DNA from: JBNKFV01 sp050290265 | GTDB taxonomy: Bacteria > Pseudomonadota > Gammaproteobacteria > Pseudomonadales > Cellvibrionaceae | Length of the DNA stretch: 64,000 nucleotides | Direction: 5' to 3' | NCBI GenBank assembly: GCA_050290265.1 | Contig: JBNKHI010000008.1 | Coordinates: forward strand, 1-64,000 | In this document: piece after piece, positions 9,032 through 17,121 of the stretch | Layout: the number at the start of each line of letters is the position of its first letter | Position numbering within the stretch: position 1 is the first letter of the stretch | The notes under the pieces: model-generated | Database searches by the model: none | What the model was told of the DNA's origin: nothing | What the model saw: only the letters and a program-made list of their open reading frames with translations | Translations under genes and position numbers: made by a program

Positions 9032-11248
9032 ATGCCACACCCAGTTATCCTTCATCTAGCCCTGCCTGTTCCGCTAAGGCGTTCTTTCGCTTATTTACCT
9101 CCGGAGAATGACCCCACAACACCACTGCCTGGCTGTCGCTACCAAGTGCCATTTGGCAACCAGACACTAGTGGGTATATTACTTTACTCGAACGACACTA
9201 GCCCCATTGCCATAGAGAAGCTAAAAAAAGCGGACTCGCGTTTAGATGACACCCCGGTATTATCGAACGACTTACTCAACCTGATCAACTGGACGGCCAA
9301 CTACTATCACCAACCCTTAGGCGAAGTGTTTACAACAGCCTTACCAACACTGCTTCGCCAGGGGCGCCCAGCAATCAGCATTGAACAGGAATATTGGTTC
9401 TGCACAGATGCACCGACCAAAGACCTACAACAGCAGCTCAAGAGGGCCCCGAAGCAAAAAGCGCTACTAGACCTACTCGCGACATCTTTACACCCGGAGC
9501 AGAGAACAACACAACAGCTGAATGCTGCTGGTTACAACAAATCATTACGCGACGCGCTAGTCACCAAGGGTTTGTTAACTTGCCAACCAGCGGCAGAAAG
9601 TAGCTCGCAGACTATCCCGCTACTCAAAAACACACCTCTTGAACTAACCACAGAACAAGCTCTGGCTCTCAATTCTATAGAACTGCATAAGTTTTCCGTT
9701 ACGCTGCTTCAGGGTGCTACCGGTAGTGGCAAAACCGAAGTTTACCTGCAGCTGGCAGAGAAAATATTGCGGCAAGGCAAACAAGTACTGTTTCTTGTAC
9801 CCGAAATAGGTTTAACACCACAAACCTTAGAACGTATCGAAACGCGTTTCAACACATGCATCCACACACTACACTCAGGGTTAAATGATAGTGAGCGCCT
9901 ACAAACATGGCTTTACGCTAATCAGGGGAAAGCCAATATAGTTGTAGGAACACGCTCAGCCATATTTACTGATTTCGCCAACCTTGGACTGATTATTCTG
10001 GACGAAGAACACGACCTATCTTTCAAGCAGCAAGATGGTTTACGTTACTCAGCACGTGACTTAGCAGTCATCCGCGGCCAGCAACGGGGAATTCCAGTTC
10101 TGCTCGGCAGTGCAACCCCGTCACTGGAATCAATGCTCAATGCACAGCAAGGAAAATATCAACTTTCGACACTACACCAAAGACCTGGCGCTCTGCACAA
10201 GCCAGATATTCGCTTTGTCGATTTGCGAAATCGCCACCTAAATGCTGGAATGGCCGAAGAAACGCTGTTGGCCGTACGCAAAACGCTGGACAAAAAACAA
10301 CAAGCCCTGATATTCCTCAACCGCCGCGGTTATGCGCCAACCCTCATGTGCAAGCACTGCGGCTGGGTTTGCCACTGCCGTCATTGCGATGCCCGCATGA
10401 CACTGCACAGCCAGCCAAGACATTTACGCTGTCATCACTGCGATTTCCAGCGACCTGTGCCAAAAACCTGCCCAGACTGCCAAAACACCGAGCTAGACAC
10501 CGTTGGCCAAGGCACAGAACAAACGGAACAAACGCTGCAGCAACTATTTCCCGATGTACCCACTTGGCGTATAGATCGCGACAGTACACGCCGAAAGCAA
10601 GCCATGCACAAAATTATTAGCGACATTTTACAAGGTGAGCCCGCTATCTTGGTTGGAACACAAATGCTTGCCAAGGGGCATCACTTTCCAAATGTGACAC
10701 TCGTAGTGATCGCCGATGCCGACGCCAGTTTATTTAGTAGTGATTTCCGCGGCCCAGAACGTATGGGCCAGCTACTAACCCAAGTCGCGGGTCGCGCAGG
10801 ACGCGAAGCATTGAAAGGCCTCGTGCTGATTCAAACCTTTCATCCTCATCATCCAGGCTTCGACACATTAATTAGCCGCGGCTACGCGACCTATGCGCAC
10901 GCTATCCTCTCTGAACGCAAAGCAACCCAGATGCCGCCTTATACCTACATGGCCTATTTGCGCGCGGAATCCAAACGCAGTGAAAACGCCCTACAGCTCT
11001 TGCGTGAAGCTCTTAAGTTAAGCCACCAGTTCATCACACAGCACCAGCTAAATGTGCAGTTTTTAGGCCCCATGCCTGCGCCCATCGAAAAGAAGAATGA
11101 CCGCTTCCGCCAAGTTCTACAGATCAACGCTACGAAACGAGGACACTTACAACACTTACTACATCACCTAATTCCTTTGCTGGAAAACCACGCCCTAGGA
11201 AAACGCTGTCGCTGGGCCATCGATGTAGACCCTCAAGAACAGTCTTAA
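9032..11248 (+). CDS. priA: Primosomal replication protein N' (PriA helicase)
   Basis: 3'-5' DNA helicase that reloads the replisome at stalled forks. The N-terminal DNA-binding part starts with LALPVPLRRSFAYLPP. The helicase core has Walker A GATGSGKTE near residue 231 and DEEH near 328. Four pairs of zinc-binding cysteines lie between about residues 438 and 482, followed by motifs V/VI (VAGRAGR near 588). At 738 residues it is full length. Confidence 0.98.
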   Translation: MPHPVILHLALPVPLRRSFAYLPPENDPTTPLPGCRYQVPFGNQTLVGILLYSNDTSPIAIEKLKKADSRLDDTPVLSNDLLNLINWTANYYHQPLGEVFTTALPTLLRQGRPAISIEQEYWFCTDAPTKDLQQQLKRAPKQKALLDLLATSLHPEQRTTQQLNAAGYNKSLRDALVTKGLLTCQPAAESSSQTIPLLKNTPLELTTEQALALNSIELHKFSVTLLQGATGSGKTEVYLQLAEKILRQGKQVLFLVPEIGLTPQTLERIETRFNTCIHTLHSGLNDSERLQTWLYANQGKANIVVGTRSAIFTDFANLGLIILDEEHDLSFKQQDGLRYSARDLAVIRGQQRGIPVLLGSATPSLESMLNAQQGKYQLSTLHQRPGALHKPDIRFVDLRNRHLNAGMAEETLLAVRKTLDKKQQALIFLNRRGYAPTLMCKHCGWVCHCRHCDARMTLHSQPRHLRCHHCDFQRPVPKTCPDCQNTELDTVGQGTEQTEQTLQQLFPDVPTWRIDRDSTRRKQAMHKIISDILQGEPAILVGTQMLAKGHHFPNVTLVVIADADASLFSSDFRGPERMGQLLTQVAGRAGREALKGLVLIQTFHPHHPGFDTLISRGYATYAHAILSERKATQMPPYTYMAYLRAESKRSENALQLLREALKLSHQFITQHQLNVQFLGPMPAPIEKKNDRFRQVLQINATKRGHLQHLLHHLIPLLENHALGKRCRWAIDVDPQEQS

Positions 11249-11343
11249 ATTGCAAAACTCAACGAATAGTCGAAACAGCTTAGGAACGAGACCAAGATAA
11301 AAACACACTATTAAAACATGATATCTTATAACTATCAGTGTTA

Positions 11344-11384
11344 TTCAATTAATTAAATTGAACTATCGATCTATTGCCTATACT
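11344..11384 (+). promoter_or_regulatory. Promoter with overlapping palindrome before the peroxiredoxin-glutaredoxin gene
   Basis: A perfect inverted repeat TTCAATT-AATTA-AATTGAA spans 11344-11362. Its right arm overlaps a possible -35 (TTGAAC, 11358-11363), which is followed after 15 bases by a -10-like TATACT at 11379-11384. A repressor or activator site on the promoter is the simplest reading. The regulator is unknown and the short spacer is a weakness. Confidence 0.4.
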
Positions 11385-11434
11385 CTGAGCGTGTATTTAG
11401 TTATTGGCCCATCCAAAATTGAAAGGAGATATTT

Positions 11435-12172
11435 ATGTTACAGAGTCGAGAAGGTCAAAAAGTTCCACAGGTCACATTCCACACACGTAAAAACAATGAT
11501 TGGCTGGATGTAACCTCTGACGATCTATTCAAAGGAAAGACAGTCATCGTTTTAGCTCTGCCTGGCGCGTTCACACCAACCTGCTCTTCAACACATCTGC
11601 CACGCTACAATGAATTGGCACCTGTGTTCAAAGCCAACGGAGTGGACGATATTGTGTGCGTATCCGTGAATGACGGGTTTGTCATGCAGTCCTGGCAAGA
11701 GGATCAAAACGCAGAGCATATTACGTTCATCCCAGACGGCAACGGCGAATTCTCCGAAGGAATGGGTATGCTGGTCGACAAATCAGATATTGGTTTCGGA
11801 AAACGCAGCTGGCGGTACTCCATGCTGGTAAAAGATGGCGTGATCGAAAAGATGTTTATAGAGCCTGAGCTCCCTGGCGACCCGTTCACGGTATCCGATG
11901 CAGACACCATGCTGAAATATGTTGCACCTGCAGCGGTACTGCCAAAACGAGTAACGCTGTTCAGCAAGCCTGGCTGTCCTCACTGCCACAGAGCCAAAGA
12001 AGCACTTAAAAATAAGGGGCTGCATTTTGAAGAGATATTGCTGGGTGCAAACGGTATAAGCTTCAGTAGTTTGAATGCAGTTTCAGGTGCGGGCACTACG
12101 CCTCAGGTATTTATCGACGGTAAACTTATCGGTACAGCGGATGCGCTAGAAGACTATTTAGCTACCATCTAA
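11435..12172 (+). CDS. Peroxiredoxin 5-glutaredoxin fusion protein
   Basis: Hybrid enzyme that reduces hydrogen and alkyl peroxides using glutathione. The Prx5-type domain (about residues 1-160) has the peroxidatic Cys50 in TPTCSS. The glutaredoxin domain (about 172-245) has the CPHC active site at 181-184 and TTPQVFIDG for glutathione binding. The strong ribosome site AAGGAGAT supports the start. It stands alone between priA and a convergent gene. No oxyR gene adjoins it, unlike in some Vibrio and Haemophilus relatives. Confidence 0.95.
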   Translation: MLQSREGQKVPQVTFHTRKNNDWLDVTSDDLFKGKTVIVLALPGAFTPTCSSTHLPRYNELAPVFKANGVDDIVCVSVNDGFVMQSWQEDQNAEHITFIPDGNGEFSEGMGMLVDKSDIGFGKRSWRYSMLVKDGVIEKMFIEPELPGDPFTVSDADTMLKYVAPAAVLPKRVTLFSKPGCPHCHRAKEALKNKGLHFEEILLGANGISFSSLNAVSGAGTTPQVFIDGKLIGTADALEDYLATI

Positions 12173-12288
12173 CGATATAACCTGGTGTGGATTAATAACT
12201 GGACAGGGATACCCAGATCGATCCTCAATCATAAGGCGGCCTCAAAAGCTCGCCAACTAAAGCTCGAACATTGTATAACCACGTACAA

Positions 12289-12324
12289 CAACCCCCCAAA
12301 GTGGTTCACCGCTCTGGGGGGTTG
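12289..12324. terminator. Possible terminator hairpin between convergent genes
   Basis: CAACCCCCC at 12289-12297 pairs with GGGGGGTTG at 12316-12324 across an 18-base loop. It lies between the convergent peroxiredoxin and hydratase-lyase genes. No T run follows on either strand, so it may be a weak or factor-assisted stop. Confidence 0.4.
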
Positions 12325-12376
12325 CTTGCACAACAGCAACCAAAACCCTGATCGAGTTTCAGTCTGTTACCGACGC

Positions 12377-13207
12377 TTACTTGTCGCGCTTATATTCACC
12401 CAAGCCTGGCTTATAGGTTTTTTCATCGATAAATTGTCGAATACCCTCTTTACGCGCATCGTTATCGAAATAGTTAGCCGCTTCCTGACAACGCACTAAG
12501 TAATCCTCTGCATTATCGTAAGTCATGTCTTTCACACGACGAACAGCGTCTTTTGTTGCCTTTAGCGCTACCGGGTTTTTACGTAAAATCAGTTGCGCCA
12601 GCTCTTCAACACGTGGCTTCAGCTCTGCCAAAGGCACACTTTCGTTAACCAGCTTCCACGCCGCCGCTGTTTTGCCGTCGATCATATTGCCAGTCAGCGC
12701 CATGTACATGGCATCACGCATAGACAACAAGTCCACAACAACTTTAGTTACGCCACCACCAGGCAGAATACCCCAGTTTATTTCAGACAGACCAAAATTG
12801 GCTTCATCAGCACAAACCGCTAAATCACACGCGAACAAGGGGCCAAAACCACCGCCAAAACAGTACCCATTGACCATCGCGATGGTAGGCTTTTGGAACC
12901 AACGCAAGCGGCGGAACCAACCGTAAGATTCGCGCTGCGACTTACGTACACCTTTCAGGCCGTGCTTTTCAGTTTCACGAAAGTATTCTTTCAAATCCAT
13001 ACCGGCTTGCCAGGCAGTTCCTTCACCACCTAAAACCAACACACCGACATTGTCATCAAATTCCAGTTCGTCAAGTACTTCCATCATCCTCCGATTTAAT
13101 GCCGGACTCATCGCATTGCGCTTTTCAGGACGATTAAAATTCACCCAGGCGATACCACCTTCTACCTTAACGGATACCGTGTTTTTATCTTCTTCTGTCA
13201 TAGTCAC
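12377..13207 (-). CDS. ech: p-Hydroxycinnamoyl-CoA (feruloyl-CoA) hydratase-lyase
   Basis: Crotonase-family enzyme that hydrates feruloyl- or coumaroyl-CoA and cleaves it to an aromatic aldehyde plus acetyl-CoA. Hallmarks are NRPEKRNAMSP, GMDLKEYFRE (Tyr75), the oxyanion region CFGGGF, SEINWG with the catalytic Glu near 142, and EDYL with a Tyr near 236, equivalent to the active-site tyrosine of the Pseudomonas enzyme. The GTG at 13207 is preferred because GGAG lies 8 bases upstream; ATG at 13201 is too far from it, and the TTG at 13225 precedes it. No CoA ligase or aldehyde dehydrogenase adjoins. A MarR regulator gene lies just upstream on the same strand. Confidence 0.9.
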   Translation of the reverse strand: MTMTEEDKNTVSVKVEGGIAWVNFNRPEKRNAMSPALNRRMMEVLDELEFDDNVGVLVLGGEGTAWQAGMDLKEYFRETEKHGLKGVRKSQRESYGWFRRLRWFQKPTIAMVNGYCFGGGFGPLFACDLAVCADEANFGLSEINWGILPGGGVTKVVVDLLSMRDAMYMALTGNMIDGKTAAAWKLVNESVPLAELKPRVEELAQLILRKNPVALKATKDAVRRVKDMTYDNAEDYLVRCQEAANYFDNDARKEGIRQFIDEKTYKPGLGEYKRDK

Positions 13208-13542
13208 TGTATATTCTCCAGTCAATCGTATTCCACACAGGGTCGAACCACCCGCAAAGATTGTTATGCTTCATAACAATAAGGCATTATCAACCAAACC
13301 CACTACTAATTGCAACTGATCATTTATCAATCGCTACGACGATGCTCGTAGGCAGTATTCAAAACTTTAGCCTAATTCCACAGCGTCGTTACAATGGCGT
13401 TCAAGAACAAACGTCAGGCAAATTTGCGGTTAAGGTAACCAAGGGATACGGAAAACGTACAGGAAAGTATAAAGATAGGGGGTAACAGGGCCGGTCCAGG
13501 CAATAAGGTTGTCAGCAACCCTGAAATGATTAAGCCAAAGAG
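13208..13542. other. Intergenic region between hydratase-lyase and MarR genes
   Basis: No credible gene is visible in these 335 bases. The part nearest the hydratase-lyase holds the palindrome described separately. A small hairpin GGTTG-TCAG-CAACC at 13507-13520 lies just past the MarR stop and may be a weak terminator for it. Short open frames here lack ribosome sites and resemble no known protein. Confidence 0.6.
13261..13279. promoter_or_regulatory. Perfect palindrome, candidate MarR-type operator
   Basis: TTGTTATGCTTCATAACAA is an 8-3-8 perfect inverted repeat about 54 bases upstream of the hydratase-lyase start, with a MarR-family regulator gene next door. Its AT-rich 19-base dyad has the size expected for a MarR dimer. 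In ferulate and coumarate systems MarR repressors release such sites on binding the CoA thioester (family knowledge). The assignment here is inference. Confidence 0.6.
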
Positions 13543-14010
13543 TCAATCAGCTTTAGACGACCCGTCGGCGTGCTGATTATGACTCTGCCAGACCTGTCGT
13601 AATTGATTCAACATTGTTTCTCTGGCCTCTTCGCTCAAAACGGAGAAAAACTCGCGTTCACTTTCTTCGATAAGCGCCAGTGCCTGTTCCGCGAGGTCAG
13701 CGCCAGTCTCACTCAGACTTAACGCCTGCGAACGACCGTCTTTCGGTCTTGAGACAACTAACCCTCGGTCAACGAGACTGGCCATTAGCGGCGTTACATT
13801 AGCCCGCTTCATCCCCAAAACCCTACCAATATCACTCAACGTAACGCCAGGTTTTGATGACAGCTCAAACAACACCGTTACATCTATAACACGCAAATCC
13901 AATGTCGCCAGGGCTTCGCCTAACATAGACATAGCCAACCCGGAGACGCGGCGCAAATGATAACCAATACGGGCATCGACGGCCGGGCTTAATTGTAATT
14001 CATCACTCAT
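13543..14010 (-). CDS. MarR-family transcriptional regulator
   Basis: Winged-helix dimeric regulator of about 155 residues. Core features are the recognition region LSDIGRVLGMKRANVTPLMASLVDRGLV (about residues 65-90) and the wing SRPKDGRSQALSLSETG. The gene points the same way as the hydratase-lyase and lies immediately upstream of it, so control of that gene by a hydroxycinnamoyl-CoA is likely. The start is uncertain: ATG at 14010 is used, and TTG at 14022 and ATG at 14019 add only a few residues. No clear ribosome site is seen. Confidence 0.88.
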   Translation of the reverse strand: MSDELQLSPAVDARIGYHLRRVSGLAMSMLGEALATLDLRVIDVTVLFELSSKPGVTLSDIGRVLGMKRANVTPLMASLVDRGLVVSRPKDGRSQALSLSETGADLAEQALALIEESEREFFSVLSEEARETMLNQLRQVWQSHNQHADGSSKAD

Positions 14011-14205
14011 CGTTAGCATCAATCTAAAAAAATTCAGGCTTTAACAGCCAGCTATTATTTGAAAGCAATACAAAATATAGCCGGAGACTACCATTTAAGG
14101 CCGTTGAAAACTACGACAAAGGCCGGGCACTCCTCTAGGTCCATGGCGCCGAACAACGAAAATGGGCCTACTCCCTTCCCTCAACCGGTTTTTAGAAACG
14201 CAGTA

Positions 14206-14235
14206 GTGACACTTTTTCCGCAGACAGATTACAAT
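14206..14235 (+). promoter_or_regulatory. Sigma-70-like promoter for the SPOR-domain gene
   Basis: GTGACA at 14206-14211 and TACAAT at 14230-14235 are separated by 18 bases, each one base off consensus. Transcription would begin near 14242, inside the longest open frame. This argues that translation starts at the ATG at 14272. Confidence 0.5.
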
Positions 14236-14271
14236 GCCCTGCCTCAAACACTACTGGTTAATGTTACCCCC

Positions 14272-14868
14272 ATGTCCAAGGATTTCGCTAAAAAGCCCCG
14301 CAAAACTGGCCCCTCACCGCGAAATAATGCTACGCGTCAAAAACCGAGGCAAGGAGCCACCCCTAGTCAACGCAACATTCCGGGCTGGCTATGGTTATTT
14401 ACAGGCACACTACTGGGCGCGTTTTTCATGTTCTTAATACGCCTCTCAGACGTCCCGGTTGACGCCAGCATTGAGCCAGAGGCAACAACATCTGCCAAAA
14501 TCAACCAACCCAAAAGCCTGCCAAAACCTGAATTTGATTTTTACGAAATTCTGAAAAAAAATGAAGTCGTCGTTGAAAAAGGGCCCGCAAGACGCGATCC
14601 CAACAGCGCCACACTTGAAAACAAAGAGTACATTTTACAAGCTGGCTCATTCCGTAATCACAAAGATGCCGACCGACTGCGCGCACAACTAATTTTGCTG
14701 AACCTTGAAGCACAAGTAGAAACAGTAAAGGCCAGCAGCGGTCAAACCTGGCATCGCGTAGTCGTAGGCCCCTACGTATCTCGCTCCCGAATGGCTAAGG
14801 CTCGGGGCATACTGGCCTCCAACCAAATTAGTCCACTGTTGCTAACCCGTAAAACTGACGGCGGCTAA
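14272..14868 (+). CDS. SPOR-domain cell division protein (FtsN-like)
   Basis: Bitopic inner-membrane protein with a C-terminal SPOR domain (about residues 120-196) that binds denuded septal peptidoglycan. The N-terminus is short, basic and cytoplasmic, then one membrane segment (WLWLFTGTLLGAFFMFLIRL, about 41-60), then a linker rich in Pro, Lys and Glu. It sits directly before hslV-hslU, the place of ftsN in enterics and of its SPOR counterpart in Pseudomonas. The open frame extends to 14059, but the first 71 codons look unprotein-like and contain the probable promoter, so the ATG at 14272 is used. Confidence 0.85.
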   Translation: MSKDFAKKPRKTGPSPRNNATRQKPRQGATPSQRNIPGWLWLFTGTLLGAFFMFLIRLSDVPVDASIEPEATTSAKINQPKSLPKPEFDFYEILKKNEVVVEKGPARRDPNSATLENKEYILQAGSFRNHKDADRLRAQLILLNLEAQVETVKASSGQTWHRVVVGPYVSRSRMAKARGILASNQISPLLLTRKTDGG

Positions 14869-14898
14869 AGACTAAAAGCGTACACCTGCTCAAGCCAC

Positions 14899-14926
14899 CT
14901 TGAAATAACCAAAGCCAACCCCATCT
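14899..14926 (+). promoter_or_regulatory. Heat-shock sigma-32 (RpoH) promoter of hslVU
   Basis: CTTGAAA at 14899-14905, a 13-base spacer, then CCCCATCT at 14919-14926. Both boxes match the sigma-32 consensus CTTGAAA/CCCCATnT completely and the spacing is optimal. It lies about 100 bases upstream of hslV, which is a heat-shock operon in E. coli. Confidence 0.9.
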
Positions 14927-14939
14927 AGAGTGAACAAAG

Positions 14940-14958
14940 CCCTGCAGCGCCTGCAGGG
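14940..14958 (+). promoter_or_regulatory. Hairpin at the 5' end of the hslVU transcript
   Basis: CCCTGCAG-CGC-CTGCAGGG forms a perfect 8-bp stem with a 3-base loop. It starts only about 7 bases after the transcription start predicted from the heat-shock promoter. It has no T run, so it is not a typical terminator. A hairpin near the mRNA 5' end is known in E. coli hslVU and stabilises the message; the same role here is inferred. Confidence 0.65.
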
Positions 14959-15025
14959 TTCCAGATCACGAGCCCATAAAAACGCTATTCACCTGCCGAG
15001 GCTCCTAACTTAAAACAGGTTTTCC

Positions 15026-15574
15026 GTGGAACAATATAGAGGCACTACTATTCTCTCCATTCGCCGTAACGGCAAAGTCGTTATTGGCGGTGATGGACAA
15101 GTATCACTTGGCAATACGATCATGAAGGGCAATGCCCGCAAAGTACGCAGGCTTTACAAAAACCAAGTCATAGCCGGTTTTGCCGGTGGTACAGCCGATG
15201 CTTTCACGCTGTTTGAGCGCTTTGAAGCCAAGCTCGAGGCTTATGGTGGACAACTTACTCGCGCTGCGGTTGAGCTGGCAAAAGATTGGCGCACAGACCG
15301 CGCCCTGCGTCGACTGGAAGCATTGTTAGCCGTGGCCGATAAAGATGCCAGCCTGATTGTGACCGGCAACGGCGACGTTATTCAGCCTGAAGATGACCTG
15401 ATTGCCATTGGCTCCGGTGGCCCGTTTGCACAGTCTGCAGCCAAAGCCTTGCTCTACAACACTGAACTCAGTGCCAGGGAAATCGTTGAGAAAGGCCTGT
15501 CTATTGCCGGCGACATCTGTATCTATACAAATCAAAACCAAACCATTGAAGAACTGGATTACAGCCAGCCATAA
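15026..15574 (+). CDS. hslV: ATP-dependent protease subunit HslV (ClpQ)
   Basis: Proteolytic subunit of the HslUV heat-shock protease. The catalytic nucleophile is the N-terminal Thr exposed after removal of the short leader MEQYRG, giving TTILSIRR, the form seen in some proteobacterial HslV. GGDGQVSLGN and the conserved GSGG near residue 130 follow. A GTG start at 15026 is needed to include the leader. HslU begins 79 bases downstream. The heat-shock promoter and leader hairpin lie upstream. Confidence 0.97.
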   Translation: MEQYRGTTILSIRRNGKVVIGGDGQVSLGNTIMKGNARKVRRLYKNQVIAGFAGGTADAFTLFERFEAKLEAYGGQLTRAAVELAKDWRTDRALRRLEALLAVADKDASLIVTGNGDVIQPEDDLIAIGSGGPFAQSAAKALLYNTELSAREIVEKGLSIAGDICIYTNQNQTIEELDYSQP

Positions 15575-15653
15575 CACCCAAACCCATTTTTTGCGCAACC
15601 TTTCGGCCGTGAAAGCTTTGCGCAAGCAAACTCATTTAGGTACGAGCTAGCTT

Positions 15654-16970
15654 ATGTCAAACATGACTCCCCGAGAAATTGTTCATGAACTGGACAAACA
15701 CATTGTTGGCCAAAATGATGCCAAACGCGCAGTCGCCATTGCACTGCGCAACCGCTGGCGCCGCATGCAACTCAGCGAAGATCTGCGTAACGAGATAACG
15801 CCTAAAAACATCTTAATGATCGGGCCCACCGGCGTAGGCAAAACCGAAATTGCGCGACGCTTAGCAAAACTGGCCAATGCGCCGTTTATGAAAGTAGAAG
15901 CCACCAAATTTACTGAAGTGGGCTATGTGGGCCGAGATGTTGAATCCATAATTCGCGATCTAGTCGACATGTCTATCAAACTGCACCGTGAGCAAGAAAA
16001 GCTTAAGGTTAAGCATCGTACTCAAGATGCAGCTGAAGAACGCATTCTTGACGCTCTGCTGCCGCCTGCGCGGGGCGGAGAGGAAACCACGACACAGTCA
16101 AGCACACGCCAGATATTCCGTAAAAAACTGCGCGAAGGCGAACTGGACGATAAAGAAATTGAAATAGAGGTAACAGCCAAACCCGTAGGTGTAGAAATCA
16201 TGGCACCACCAGGAATGGAGGACATGACCAGCCAACTGCAAAATATGTTTTCGTCCATGTCTTCAGGCAAAACCAAGAAAACCAAGCTGACAGTCAAACA
16301 AGCACTGAAACAACTTTGTGACGAAGAAGCCAGTAAACTGATTAATGAAGAAGAAACAAAAGCCAAAGCTATCGAAGCCGCCGAGCAAAATGGCATCGTG
16401 TTTATCGATGAGATTGACAAGGTAGCCAAGCGCGAAGGCACCTCCGGTGCTGACGTTTCTCGGGAAGGCGTGCAGCGGGATTTGCTCCCCTTGATCGAAG
16501 GCTGCACCGTCAGCACCAAACACGGCATGATTAAAACAGACCATATTCTGTTTATTGCCTCCGGTGCTTTCCACCTTTCCAAACCATCAGATTTAATCCC
16601 GGAATTGCAAGGCCGACTACCTATTCGGGTCGAGCTAAGCGCGTTAACGCCCGATGATTTTGAACGTATATTGAAAGAACCCGATGCCTCACTTACGGAG
16701 CAGCATGAAGCATTACTGCGCACTGAGGGCATAAACCTGACCTTCACCGATGACGGTATTCGCCGGATTGCCGAGACGGCGTTCGAGGTTAATGAGCGCA
16801 CTGAAAATATTGGCGCACGCCGTCTGCATACGGTCGTCGAGCGACTATTGGAGGAAATATCCTTTGAAGCATCGGAAAACGCAGACACCATTGCCATTGA
16901 TGCCGCCTATGTAGACAAGCACTTGGGCGAGCTGGCACAAAATGAAGACCTGAGCCGCTTTATTCTTTAG
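15654..16970 (+). CDS. hslU: ATP-dependent protease ATPase subunit HslU (ClpY)
   Basis: AAA+ unfoldase that feeds substrates to HslV. Walker A GPTGVGKTE lies near residue 60 and Walker B VFIDEID near 248. The inserted I-domain lies between, and sensor-2 NIGARRLHTV is near 386. The C-terminal SRFIL tail inserts into HslV to activate it. At 438 residues it is full length. It shares the heat-shock transcript with hslV. Confidence 0.98.
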   Translation: MSNMTPREIVHELDKHIVGQNDAKRAVAIALRNRWRRMQLSEDLRNEITPKNILMIGPTGVGKTEIARRLAKLANAPFMKVEATKFTEVGYVGRDVESIIRDLVDMSIKLHREQEKLKVKHRTQDAAEERILDALLPPARGGEETTTQSSTRQIFRKKLREGELDDKEIEIEVTAKPVGVEIMAPPGMEDMTSQLQNMFSSMSSGKTKKTKLTVKQALKQLCDEEASKLINEEETKAKAIEAAEQNGIVFIDEIDKVAKREGTSGADVSREGVQRDLLPLIEGCTVSTKHGMIKTDHILFIASGAFHLSKPSDLIPELQGRLPIRVELSALTPDDFERILKEPDASLTEQHEALLRTEGINLTFTDDGIRRIAETAFEVNERTENIGARRLHTVVERLLEEISFEASENADTIAIDAAYVDKHLGELAQNEDLSRFIL

Positions 16971-17121
16971 CATGATTCCCCTCAATGATGCGGGCTAGCT
17001 CCCGTATCACTGAGACTGCTGGCTCTTCTCCCTACCTGTCTAATTTTCGGACAAATTAAAGCAAGATTTATTGTCGTCTTTTCTATAATATGTGTAGTTT
17101 CGTAACACAAAGAAAGCGACT

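Noticed and set aside
11320..11400. OxyR site upstream of the peroxiredoxin-glutaredoxin gene
   Set aside because: Several CTAT elements occur, but their spacing does not fit the four-element OxyR pattern.
12185..12499. Plus-strand frame after the peroxiredoxin-glutaredoxin gene
   Set aside because: Its end overlaps the lyase gene, it contains the terminator-like hairpin, and its translation resembles nothing known.
13261..13485. Small plus-strand frame in the MarR-lyase gap
   Set aside because: Begins inside the palindrome and has no ribosome site.
14059..14271. Extended N-terminus of the SPOR protein
   Set aside because: The residues look non-native, no ribosome site supports the early start and a promoter-like element lies inside.
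16022..16897. Open frame antisense to hslU (291 codons)
   Set aside because: It is a shadow of a conserved gene, with Ser/Arg-rich translation typical of an antisense frame.
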